The notes under the pieces are model-generated. The model made no database searches, was not told where the DNA came from, and saw nothing but the letters and a program-made list of their open reading frames with translations. A stretch of 64,000 nucleotides of DNA. It comes from Eretmocerus hayati (lineage: Eukaryota > Arthropoda > Insecta > Hymenoptera > Aphelinidae). The DNA is taken from assembly GCA_029851415.1 (NCBI GenBank), contig CM056742.1, positions 54,972,954 to 55,036,953 of the forward strand. Reading direction: 5' to 3'. Position 1 is the stretch's first letter. The number at the start of each line of letters is the position of its first letter. Below, piece by piece: positions 22,092 to 32,640 of this stretch. The translations under genes and the position numbers were made by a program.

Positions 22092-23985
22092 CTTATACTC
22101 ATAAATTCCGCACATAATGTATACCACCTCCAATTTGCACAGAGGAGCCTTCTGGGTATTTTAATCTCAACGGAAACTATTTCTTTATCTCCCATGCTAA
22201 ATTTAATACTTCTCCTATCCACATGCGATATCGTATGCGATTGCATACGCGGTCGTGAGTGTGATACAACATTTCTCAATAACTATATTCATGAACGATT
22301 TCACACGCATAATCCGTCAGTTTTCGCCTTCAATTCTTGCAGGAGAACCTTTCGGATGTTTGAATCTCAACGGAAACTGTTTCAGGTTCTCCTACGCTGA
22401 ATTGCATAATTTTCCTCCTCCACATGCGATCGCGTATACGAAATCGTATATGATCGCGTATGCGTACTTGCATGCGTACTCGTATGTACGGAAACGTGTA
22501 ACCGCCCCGGCGATCCCGCAACCCGCATTTCGCACTCCGCTGCGGCATGCGGGTTTTTAAATCTATACATAAATAAGCTACGGAGCGGCTGTCGTTCAAT
22601 GCCACAAATTTGTTTTAACACCCGTTTTTGCAATAATTTTTGCTGTGTTGAAATCACGATAAGAAAAATTTCTCCTTGTTGTTGGTTTTCAAACACGGTC
22701 TTCCAATGCAAGATGATCCTCTGAACACGGCACTGCGACCCATCCAGCCATCCGTAAAAACCATGACCCATCCCATCTAGCCGTAAAAACCTTGCTTTTT
22801 AAAAAAGTTTTCTTGATCTAGACGAAAATCCTGCCATGGTAGCCCAAAACAGACCACGGGATCATGTTAAAACGGTCATTTTGTCTCGAAAAATCATGTC
22901 AGGATACCAGGTGCAAGGGGAAATTTTTTTCTCGTGATTTTAACACAGCAACAATTTTTGATATGTGTTTAAAAAAAAAACCCGTGGCATCAAACCACAC
23001 TTTTTCCTCAATTTTTTTCTCAGATACTACGTGGACTAAGTATCTTACACGGCTCCACAATTACATTGTAGCGTCCTAAAACTCACTACACCTTGGGCGA
23101 TTACATCAACTTGGAAACCGAACTTGGTGATGCATCCGGTCCGCGACCTTGACCCAGGTTCCTGGGCAGCGGAAGCTGGCGAAAGCCGACTGCGTGTGTA
23201 CAGCTGCAGCTGTGCTGTGCAAGCAGACGACGTCGTTGTCTGCATCTGCACTCTGCGCATGCGTCAGCTGCTTGCTCATCTTGCTCATGCCGGCTTATGT
23301 CGCGTCACGCGATTTTTATATGCAGTAATTCTGAGGTGGATTTCAGAAGAGATCACTCTCGGAGTCATACCCTGGTATATAGGTGAATCGACGGAGACCA
23401 GGACGGGTTGTGGGAGCCGCTCCGTAGCTTATTTATGTATAGATTTAAAAACCCGCATGCCGCAGCGGTGTGCGAATCGACCTCGCATGCCGCAGCGGTG
23501 TGCGAGTGCGAAATGCGGGTTGCGGGATCGCCGGGGCGGTTACACGTTTCCGTACGTATGCGTAAGCTTACGCGGCCGTGGGTGCGATACGCTTTTTCCT
23601 AATCACTATATTCATGAACGATTTCGCACGCCAAATTTGTCATCATTCGCCTTGATTATTGCCTTGCTCATGTTTGAATCTCAACGGAAACTATTTCTAG
23701 TTCTCCCACGCTGAATTTCATAATTTTTTCCTCCACGTCCGATCGCATATACGTACGTGTAGGCGATCGCGTATGCGTACTCGTATGCGATCGCATACGC
23801 GATCGTGAGCGTAAACCGCATATGCGCTTGAACACGCGATCGCATACGCGATCGTATACGCGATCGTTTACGCGATCGTATATGCGATCGCATACGCGAT
23901 TGTATACGCGACCGCATACGCGATTGTATACGCGACCGCATACGTCATCGCGTACGCGAACGTGAGTCAAAATTTTCAGTAGGGA
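22092..23985 (-). repeat. Right arm of the 5.3-kb palindrome, interrupted
   Basis: 22092-22485 and 23556-23985 together are the inverse of 18636-19455. The outer part carries the GCGATCGC/CGTATGCG array and the inner part the AATCTCAACGGAAACT blocks. The arm is split at a GTAT site by the 1,070-bp element at 22486-23555, which the opposite arm lacks. Confidence 0.85.
22486..23555. mobile_element. 1,070-bp TIR element with GTAT duplication
   Basis: Both ends read GTACGGAAACGTGTAACC in inverse orientation, and the terminal inverted repeat extends about 105 bp (22486-22590 against 23415-23555). The right TIR carries an extra duplication of a GCATGCCGCAGCGGTGTGCG block. GTAT flanks both sides (22482-22485 and 23556-23559). 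The empty site survives in the opposite palindrome arm near 19055-19065, so boundaries and duplication are well supported. A second, internal inverted pair (GCTGTGTTGAAATCACG-like) lies at about 22640-22675 and 22917-22955. No transposase frame; non-autonomous. Confidence 0.85.
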
Positions 23986-24779
23986 ATCCGCATTCAGTGA
24001 TCGCGATTGCCTCATTAGCAGAGTGTTCGTCATATCATGATGTTTCAATCAAATCCTGATCAAAGGAATAAAACCGACGATTTTGACTAAACCAAACTCT
24101 GATGCTAATCTTTTCCGACTTTCGATGAATTTTTTGTGAATGCCTTACTTATGTACTCGTTCAAATCACCCGCCACTGTGAAAAGGTAAGGTTGGGCTCG
24201 GTTATGGCCGCTGAGACCCCGCTCCCCGCCGCGCGCCACTGATGGTCACTTCGCGCCGAATCGTTGATCCAAATTGTCGGTTAGGTGATCTGCGAAAATT
24301 GCCTCGAGGAATCCTCAAAAAAGGTGAGAAAATTTACTATCGATTACCAATTCATCGCGTGGGGAATCTCGGTAGTGGTCGAGACACCAATTCGATCGTG
24401 TCTGCGCTCACGAAAAATCTGGCCCCAGCCCCAGCCACCCACGTGTATTCTTTTGAGGTTAGGATTAACAGTCCGGCTCGCGATACATCTCCTCTTGTTT
24501 CATTTTCCTGAATGATGACACTCGAACGTGGGCTCGTCAATTTCTCTATTGAATTTCATCAATCACGTCACTTCGCTTGTATGAGTCTCTTCTCTTAATT
24601 TTCAGAAAAAATTTTCTCCCCACCACCCTTGCTATGCTCCATGACTACTAATCAGATTTTCCATTTGCATGTTCTCACAAGCAAGCTTATTCTTGGATAT
24701 TCATTCCATTCCATGTCATGCACTGTCTTGAGACTGCTTTTGATTGATTGCTATTAATCTCATTATAGATCTTGTCATC
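23986..24779 (+). other. Sequence upstream of the DUF4806-like gene
   Basis: This interval lies between the palindrome and the first supported coding exon. A GC-rich patch at 24190-24260 followed by a GGTGATCTG donor-like site could be a promoter and non-coding first exon, but no matching acceptor can be chosen with confidence. No protein family is visible. Confidence 0.3.
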
Positions 24780-26980
24780 ATGGGTAAAAGAGGAGGCCCG
24801 CTGGCAACTTCAACTCAGCTGTCGCCAATGGCTCAGAAGGTCTTGGAGTCTCAAACCATGCTCAGTCAGCCCAGTGAAGGCTTGACCCAAGAGACACCAC
24901 CTGAATCTCATGTGTTCCCTACCAAAGCTAAAAGAAGGAAGCTCGACACAAAACCACCAAGTAAGTTTGTGAAGTTGAGGTGTAAAAGTTTGCGGGTGAA
25001 CACTTGGAGAGCCCACTTATCAATATCTATGTTTGTCTGATACAGTGGCTACTTCTTCATTCATTTAGGAATCAATTTTTTAATCTATTCCTTGTCATTT
25101 TCATGCTTGTTTGAGAAAATTATCAAGCGCTTGGCCAATACTGCTTCGCACTTGATATCAGTGAATTTGATTGGTTATGGAATTATTTCTATTTTTGCCA
25201 ATATTGATTCATGTTGATATTCTGTTGGTTGATTTATCTCTGTTTTCTAATTCCAGAAGTCCAAACTGTTCCTAAAGCTAGTTCGACTGTCAAAACTGCA
25301 GTTCTTGCACACTTCAAAAAACCAAGGTGCACGGTGAAACAAGTTATTGTCCAGAAAAAGGAGATTGCCCAAAAGTCTCTGACGAAAGAAAAAGATGTCA
25401 CTGTGCAAGCTACTGCTTCTAACCAAGAAAAACCATCATCAAGCAGTACTGGGATCTTTCTGACACAAGACCAACTCAGGGCTCTACAGCAAAGTATGTA
25501 CTTCTGCATTTCAACTAATACGTAACCTATTATTCTTACAAAATCAGAACAAGTCTTTATTTCCATGTTTCTTTGCAGGATGCAATTCAGGAACATTTGA
25601 TCCCAAAGACTTTTTTGATTTCCCTCAAGATTCTGGAACTTCCAATTAGTCCAAGCGTACTTTGGATTCTGGGGAGGATTCTAGTAACGAAGACCTTGAT
25701 GAAGATGCTGAGACACCAGATTTGTTTGATAAATCATTCACAAGGAAATCACCACAACTGTTTGGTTCTGACTCAGATCCAGAAGATGATAATGATGAAT
25801 ATGAAAATCAACTCGGTGATCCTCAAAATAATCCAGATCAAAATGTGGAGCCCATCGATCAAGACCATGATGACTCCTCCAATCTTGATAGAACTTCACC
25901 AGCTGAAGCTTCATCATATGATGACCAACCCAACCAAGGAAATGACTTTGACTCGCTGGATGAGGATTTCAAAATGGATCAAGCGGAGGCACAATCCAAT
26001 AATGATCAATCGAATGAAAAGTCTAATCCCACTTTACTAGAGGGTAAAGTGATAGCCATCGAAGGGAATATTGTACTCGGTGATGTAGAAATCAATCTCT
26101 CTGAACTCAGTAATCTTGTCCACCATGAACACTGTTGTTGTGAGTATACTTATAATAACTTATGAATCTTACTGTAAATTCCCAGCGTAACATTTTCTCA
26201 CTTGATTTTTGGCTGCGAATGCCCTGCTGGTAAACTTTTCTGACCATGTTAAGATTATTTCCCATAGTTTGAAATTGTCATAATCTTACTTCCAGCTCCT
26301 TCCCGACTTATGCTCATCAAGATATTGGAAAATTTGACTGAATTGTTACTCAGATACCCAGCAAGAGCACCAATTCCACAGCGAAAGGAAAAACCAAAAG
26401 CAACAGATTTTACTCGCTTGCCATCTCTACCTTGTAAAACTTATGAAGAGCTTCTGAAGTTTTCTACGGACTTGACAACTAATGAACCATTGAAGAATGA
26501 ATATGTAAGTTCTGTTTTGTTGTACTTGTGGAATAATTTTTTCTGCAATCTCAATTTCCAAAAACGTAAAAAAAAAATAATTTGTTACAGATGAGTTACT
26601 TGGCTCTGTTTGGGGGACTAAATCATGTAGCAGCAATAAGAACTATGCTGCTGGAAACTATCTCTAATGAACTGGCTAATGTATGCACGTGGAAAATCGT
26701 CAAAAAAGATAAAAATGGGAAACCCAAACTCATGGTTGGGAAACCAGTGTTATACGTGTTTGAGGTCATCTCAGGTAAAGTTTTACTTTTTAAATACGTT
26801 GACCTGTAGGTGCATAATTGTTCAGTTGTTTCATGGAAATTTTTCTTTGTAGGTCTCGCCATCGATCTTTGGGACGGGTACCATGATGCAAAAGATCCAA
26901 AAACGAAAATTTCTGTCAACCACGCCGGGAATTTTTCGATAATAAAAGATTGGGTTACACGGTCATCAGCTAGAGTCTGA
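24780..26980 (+). CDS. DUF4806-domain protein, six exons
   Basis: Exons can be joined at consensus GT-AG sites with consistent phase: 24780-24960, 25257-25493, 25579-26139, 26296-26504, 26591-26774 and 26853-26980. They give 500 codons including the TGA stop. Residues 1-140 are basic and Ser/Thr/Lys-rich. Residues about 165-310 are very acidic (Asp/Glu/Asn-rich, disordered). Residues about 330-345 form a hydrophobic KILENLTELLLRY helix. About 367-440 (LPCKTYEELLKF ... LFGGLNHVAAIRTMLLETISNEL ... CTW) resembles the DUF4806 domain of insect repeat-associated proteins. A single in-frame TAG (25647-25649, codon 163) breaks the model. It could be a real nonsense mutation, an unrecognised small intron, or a start downstream. 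The gene lies inside the 12.3-kb transposon in the same orientation as the transposase, so an accessory role in transposition is likely but inferred. Confidence 0.65.
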
Positions 26981-27849
26981 TTTGAGGATACAGCAGCAGA
27001 TAGAGATGCTGACACTTGACAAGGCAACGACGATCGAATTTCATTTCATGTAATTTATGTCATTTGTATCGATGTTCACGTTAATCTTCTGTTCGATTTT
27101 CTGACCTATTTTGAAATTTGTAACTCGCTTGTAGCTTCACCGCTTGTGACTCAAGCAGTAGAATTTCACTGTTTTTATGTTCAGTTCTTGTTTTCACAAA
27201 AAAATGTGCCATTATTTTGATGACTTTTTAAGTGATACTACTAGTGGAATTATATTTTTTGGTGCTCGTAATGTCTATGAGTCAGGTGGAGGCTTCCGTC
27301 TTATGCTTAAAAAAGCAGTTTTCCAAATATGCAAAGTTCCACGTTTCAACTTTCTACGATGTCGTGAAAAATTTTTATCGTAAAACTTACATTTGTGTTA
27401 GTTGCGTTTGTAAAACATTCCTACTATACTCAACGTAAGAGGCAGGTACTATTTTTCGATGCGGTTTCGAAATAGTGAGAATTCATAAGTTAATTATTAA
27501 CTTCTTCTAAGAAAAGAGTTTATAACAGTGATTTTTACGTATAAGGACTTAATATTTGTTATGAAGTGCTGCATTATTGTAAGCGACATGACTGTACGTG
27601 CAAAATAAGCTGAGTCTAATCGTAAAAGTTTGTACCAAAAATACGTTAGGAATTGTCACTCACTGTGTAAATTTCTTATTGAATAAGAAGTTACTCTTTT
27701 CCCATAGAAATCTATGAAATTCTTCTTTATTCTCTCAAGGAAATGAAGTTTTTTCATGGGCTCGACACCAGCAATGCTACATATACTCATGTGCTTGCTG
27801 TTAATTTTAGTGTAACTCATGATCTAGCTTCATTTCCTTGAAAATCAAA
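26981..27849 (+). other. 3' region of the transposon, no gene
   Basis: AT-rich sequence after the DUF4806-like stop codon. It probably includes the 3' UTR. No clear AATAAA signal is placed close to the stop, and no coding frame is convincing. Confidence 0.4.
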
Positions 27850-28108
27850 GAATCCTCTTTATTTATCATATATATTGCATATTCCCAATACAAGGCCGTC
27901 CAAAACCCTACTAATGCACGACTTTCGTAGGACGTCCCCCGAAAGACGTCTTGAAGGTTACATTTGGACGAGCATTCGACGTCCAAAAGTAGTCCTCTGG
28001 ACTGCTTTTAGAATGGTTTCGGACCGTTTTTAGGACGCCCGGTTCCCTCAACTTTGACGCCAGGGACGTCCAAAAGACGACTTTTGGACCAAGAAATGTT
28101 TGTCGGGG
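27850..28108. promoter_or_regulatory. Right subterminal GACGTCC repeat cluster
   Basis: GGACGTCC, GACGTCCAAAAG and related words occur about seven times between 27895 and the right end, mirroring the left subterminal array. This fits binding sites for an element-encoded protein; binding itself is not shown. Confidence 0.6.
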
Positions 28109-29250
28109 TATATCAACTTTTCCACTCCCTTGACCACTTTCTTTATCTCTGGGACTAACTGCTGCTGGATTGTGTATAGAATGCTGCTGTGTCATGTTTC
28201 AAACTCTCAGATATGAATACGCAATTCTTGTGCTTCAATTCTGTACCTTGTATGTAGTAAAATATCACAGTGAACACTGTACATTGATCATTGTTGAAGT
28301 GGAAAGCTGGAGCGGCATCCTGAACATGGAAAGGGAGATTCTCTGAGAAATCAAACATAACTATCACTTCTTCATCTAATGAATTCTGTTTTATCGTGGC
28401 CAAAAAGTTTGACTGCTGTTTTGCAATGAACGAATGGGGCCTCAAAATTTGCAGCCTCTCGCACAATTCGTCGGCAGAATCAGTAGTACTTGTCATCACA
28501 GCCCTCAACGTCACTCTATCAGTTGCCGTCCAAAGACCATACTGTACTGATTCGATGAAATTACTGGTTAATATTTCAAGAATATTTTCCTCAAAGTGCG
28601 TTACATCTAAACATTTGGTACATTGTAGCAGGTGACAGTCAGTAGTAGGATTTTTACAAATCATCATCTTCAAACAGTCACGATAAGTGCAGATCGGACT
28701 TTGATCGTTCTGTGTCAACTTATTCAGATTGATTGCTTCTAGCATCATTTTGCAATTTTGGGTGTATTGTACATACACATACTGAGTGTGTGCCTTCTGC
28801 TCCCGTCAGAACGCAATACTGAGGCCTGAGATTCGCAAACGCACTAAAACTGATTGACATGTTCTTTTTTTATACAGCTCATGTAATTCTTTAAGATCTA
28901 TCACCAGCAACCGTTTCTGGATTCTCAACCGTTTCTCGTCAATTTTTACTGAAACAACATCCTTCGTGCTTGACATAACTCTACTTATACTATCATCATT
29001 GTAAAAATTCACCACATTCTGCATCAGCAGCATCTGGTAGGGTCTTGCCGGTTCTAGCGATAGCTTCAGCTAAGACTCCGTCAGTAGATCTCAACTTCCT
29101 AGCTTTCTCGGCCAATACCCTAGAAGCTCCGAATTCTGGCAATTTTCCTGACGCTCCATGTATCAGGGGCAATTGTCAATATCCTGACTCTGAGAGGATC
29201 AAACCTGTCCAAGCTTCTGAATTTGTCTTTCAATCCCTGTAAGAGCGCTT
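28109..29250 (-). pseudogene. N-terminal part of split transposon-type gene
   Basis: Read on the minus strand from about 29250 downward, three frames together follow one family. An ILTIAP...WSVRKIARI segment and AEKARKLRSTDGVLAE come first, then FYNDDSISRVM...KDVVSVK, IQKRLLVIDLKELHELYK, and ISFSAFANLRPQYCVL / HSVCVCTIHP. A Cys-rich stretch follows (CTYRDCLKMMIC...CHLLQCTKC), then EEVIVMFDFSENLPFHVQD, and finally KHDTAAFY just before the transposon. At least three frameshifts and some stops show decay. The family is recognisable from the DFSEN/DFAEN proteins widespread as genomic repeats; their biochemical role is unknown to me. Its C-terminal part is at 15386-15794. Plus-strand open frames here are shadows. 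Confidence 0.75.
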
Positions 29251-29869
29251 CTAATTCGACCAGTCTCGCTAACGTCAGTCCACTCTCTCTATCAATCAAA
29301 TAATCAATACCGTTACTGTGGAAGGATCCCGAGATGGAATATAAGGAATATTAAGGGGGATAGGGGGATTGAGAAAGGGACTGAACAAGATCAGAAGAGT
29401 GGTGATCGATGGGTAATACCCTGTTTGGTATATATAACAGGCTGGGTATACAAAGTGCTGTGCTGAGGTAGAATGAGTTGAGTCTGTGAGAACTAGATAG
29501 AGCAGCTAATGATTCCTCTGTCGTGAGATACTATTTTATTCATCAATGCACCTGATCAGAAGTCTGGATAAAAGCGGACGTGAGTCTGACATTAATTTTA
29601 CGAGTTTGTGGAATATGGAAAAACTCTAATGCGATCTTTGGATTGCCGGAAATATATCAATTGTGTAAACATCTACCGTTATCACTCGAGAACGCATTGT
29701 GTTATCAATCACGTTTGACTCGAATCATGAGGCTGAAATTTAACTGAATCATTCAAAGACTCAGAGAGAGAATCGAACCCGAATATGTTGATCGAAGAAA
29801 ATCGATCCCAAGCTTCAAAAAACCAATCAAACTCGCGGTTGCTCAGGTGCTCTAACTAAAAATCCAGTC
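29251..29869. other. No recognisable gene
   Basis: Nothing supportable was seen on either strand. Confidence 0.35.
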
Positions 29870-30665
29870 GGAGGAGAAAATCAATCCCAGAATCCAGGAA
29901 GGCTACTCAACCTTCAAAAATCCAGTTGCGAGCACCGAGATTCGTCTGAAAATGATAGTTCCCAGAACCCACGGAGCCAATCTCCCCCGCGAGTGCCCGT
30001 ATGCTCGCAATTCGAATTTCGATGATGGAAGTAATTGATCTAAAGCTTTGACCATAGAATTTGTTAGAGAGAAAAAATGAATCCTCGAACCCAGGGAAGA
30101 AACTGGACCCGCAAATACCCGGTTTCTCGGACCAAAAGTCGTCCAGGAAAAATCGATATAAAATAGGATTCTTAGCTCGCGCATCCAGGTATTTCCGGGT
30201 TTGATCGCCTTCCTCGGTTTTGGGACTCATCCGATCCCTGATAGGATTCCTGGTTTCAGCATCCTGGAACTTGTAGGTTTGGTCCCCTGCCTGGGTCTTA
30301 GGATAGAAACCCAATGCAAAAGCGACCCTGGATTGGAATCCAGCTACCCCAAAACCAATACGTTTTCAATGTAATGATAATGGAGTGACCATCATAGATC
30401 CAAATATTTCGAGAATTCGGAAGAACATGGTTTGTCGAGGTCATGTCAAAATTGTGATAGGTCACGGAAATGTCAACACCAGATATGAATCCAGTGACAC
30501 CAAAAACTTAATGGTAGCTCAGGAAGATTCCCAGTCCAAAATTTTCCGAAAAATTCGTCGAAAGTTATAGCTTTACTGAGGTTATGTCAAAATTCTGCCA
30601 TATTACAGGAAGTTCCACCCCGGATTTTGATCCAGCGACCCCGAAAACCAATAGATAATACATTG
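29870..30665. repeat. Degenerate tandem repeats of about 75 and 150 bp
   Basis: At 30165-30320 two adjacent units of about 75 bp share AGGATTC...GCATCC...GGTTTG(A/G)TC. Further on, GAATCCAG(C/T)(G/T)AC(A/C)CC(A/C)AAAA recurs near 30338, 30490 and 30640, spaced about 150 bp. Open frames on the minus strand repeat the same short peptide pattern and so reflect the repeat, not a gene. Confidence 0.5.
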
Positions 30666-31229
30666 AAACCACCAGTTTTTTTTCATGGCTGTATTATTCG
30701 CAATCAGGGATCGTTTTTCTTCATCGTCTTCCACATCCCTCCACACATTATAAACTCAGAAAAATAGTGATAGTTCACGTTGACTCGTCAATTCAATAAC
30801 TTTTGATCGAATGCATCAATGAATGAGATGCTATTTCATGATGTCTCAAGGATCATTGGCCGTGTTATCACAGAATGCAAATATCACCTTAATAGCAATT
30901 TCGCAAAAATGGCGCTCAAGTCCCTCTTCGCATGGCTCGATTCATATACTCGAATCGTTCTTTCTCGGTATAGCACGCTGTATACCGGGCTTGGTCAGGA
31001 TGTATACTAAGGCTAGCTTCTATACCAAACACGGTAAATGACCGACTTGTGGATGATGTTGGCTGAGGATTTAATGGCGATGAGTGTGCAGGAAAAAATT
31101 ATGAATGGTGCGGATGGAAAATGTATGAATCGATCAAAATGTTCAAGTCTTTCCCTCTTCCTCCGCAATGTGTTGAATATTTTCCATTGAATCGAATAGA
31201 TCTCTCTTCATGGTAGCCTTTCGCACTGA
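30666..31229. other. No recognisable gene
   Basis: Nothing supportable was seen on either strand. Confidence 0.35.
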
Positions 31230-31320
31230 CGGCTAGTTTTGGAGGGAGGACTGGTTGTGTTACGAGCGAAGCGAGGATTATGAGTCCTTCGTAACAGAAC
31301 TAGCCGTTTCCATGCAGTGT
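31230..31320. repeat. Small hairpin element
   Basis: GACGGCTAGTTTTG on the left pairs with CAGAACTAGCCGTTTC on the right. An inner stem joins TGTTACGAGCGAAGCGAGG with TCCTTCGTAACA. It is likely a very short miniature inverted-repeat element. No target duplication is evident. Confidence 0.5.
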
Positions 31321-31459
31321 CATACACTATTTAATGTTACAAGTATTGCAAAATCATATTCAGTGTTGCGATTTTCAGGTAAGGGTAACACAGAATCTAT
31401 TCTACATATCGATGGATGTACGATGTGATATCTGCTCACTCTTGTACATTATCTGAATA

Positions 31460-32640
31460 AGGTAAGTGTACCCAACATGCCCTTATTCTGCGATTTTCTC
31501 AACGATTCTGGCCCCCCCCCCCTCAAAATTTTCAAACGCACTTTAGGTCATTTTGAAGCTTTTATCAAGACCTTTGAGATCAGTTGAAGAACGTTCGATT
31601 CCAAGTCACTGGAGTTGAGCTATTTCAATTTTCCCAAAAAATCATTTTTCAGAGTTTACAAAAGGGTGAACCCGGCTTGCCCCCATTCAGGAATTTATAA
31701 AACAAGTTTGTTCTACTTCAACATCTCCCTACGTACTTTGGCTCAATTTGAAGCTTGTCTCAAGACATTTAACACGTTCGCTGCGAAGCCGGTTTTTCGT
31801 GATTTTATTTCTCTCGTGTACTGGACCTCGATATTTTGGTGAAAATGCTTGGATCGGAGCAAACTTTTTTTGGTTCGTTGTTTGAGCCCTAGAGAGAGAG
31901 TGAATCACCTGGGAAACTTCCCTCTGGGTATATTTTTCGAGTCATGACGGATTGGATGAGATTGGAAAATGAAAGATCGCGGGACCCACCGGTATGTCCC
32001 GCCGCAGCGAACGCTTTAAAAAGATGAGCCAAGGTACGTCTGATTTCGATCAACTGGAACGGAGTTATCTTGACTTTCCCAGAAGAATTGGTGGTCAAGT
32101 GCATCATTCTTATCCATTTTTATCGCCATGCAACCACATTTGAAGCTCTTCGTCCATTCAAAACACTACTCCCGACCTATTTTGGCGTGATGAACACGTT
32201 CTGAGTGGTAAAATGAGTCGTACTGCACGCCTTTTCGAGATAACCATATGGGGGCATGTTGGGTACACCCCCGGGTCAACCTTCATGTTTCGCAAACGAC
32301 CTTCGTATTTTGCACCTGAAACAGCTCGAAATCGTAGTCTTGCAATCTTGAAGAGGAGGTAAGCAGGTCTCGAGATGAGTAATTGAATGTGCTAAGGTAT
32401 GTTGAGATTGGCTGAGGTGAAAGAATTTGGCAGTGGTTTTACTGAACCGCTTTCCCTCGGTGATTTCTTAGCAGTGTGATCATGAAAAATGAAGAAAATC
32501 ATTTCATAGTTCCTGGAAACCGCAGGAATGATCAAGAGTCGATCGTATTGACTCATTCTCTCATATCTTGATATAGCAAATGTAAGAAAATCATTGCGAA
32601 TGTCTCTGTGTAGAATGAGAGGCATTCTTTAGATGAATGA
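31460..32640 (+). repeat. Interspersed repeat with GTACCCAAC ends, copy 2
   Basis: Same family and orientation as 21127-22076. It opens with GGTAAGTGTACCCAACATGCC and repeats the landmarks TTTTGAAGC..., TTTCAATTTTCCCAAAA and GGGGGCATGTTGGGTAC. It has been lengthened by the MITE at 31773-32015 and is diverged from the other copy. Confidence 0.6.
31773..32015. mobile_element. 243-bp TTAA-flanked MITE
   Basis: The ends read CACGTTCGCTGCG and, inverted, AGCGTTCGCTGCG. TTAA flanks both sides (31769-31772 and 32016-32019). The combination of TTAA and short inverted ends fits piggyBac or another TTAA-specific superfamily. It sits inside an older repeat whose second copy (21127-22076) lacks it. Confidence 0.7.

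Larger units (their letters stand above)
15795..28108 (+). mobile_element. 12.3-kb EnSpm/CACTA-like DNA transposon
   Basis: The left end is CCCGACAAACATTTT and the right end is its inverse, AAATGTTTGTCGGG. Both are directly flanked by GTA (15792-15794 and 28109-28111), a 3-bp target duplication as expected for EnSpm/CACTA elements. GGACGTCC-type words crowd both subterminal regions. Inside, in plus orientation, are a 726-residue Tnp2-like transposase and a six-exon DUF4806-like gene. The middle (18.6-24.0 kb) holds a large palindrome and secondary insertions, which explains the unusual size. The boundaries are confirmed independently because a minus-strand reading frame outside the element is continuous once the element and one GTA are removed. 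Assignment to EnSpm/CACTA rather than a sister group is inference; the ends do not start with CACTA. Confidence 0.85.

Noticed and set aside
25573..26040. Met/Ile-rich 155-codon frame overlapping exon 3 of the DUF4806-like gene
   Set aside because: It is an out-of-frame shadow of the acidic exon, which is supported by its splice sites and by frame continuity with the flanking exons.
29045..29242. Plus-strand open frame downstream of an AG acceptor-like site
   Set aside because: The minus strand of the same DNA follows the DFSEN-family N-terminal region in shifted frames, so the plus-strand frame is a shadow.
29907..30314. 135-codon minus-strand frame with a repeated peptide
   Set aside because: The repetition follows the DNA tandem repeat of about 75 bp, and the frame is not maintained in the adjoining units.
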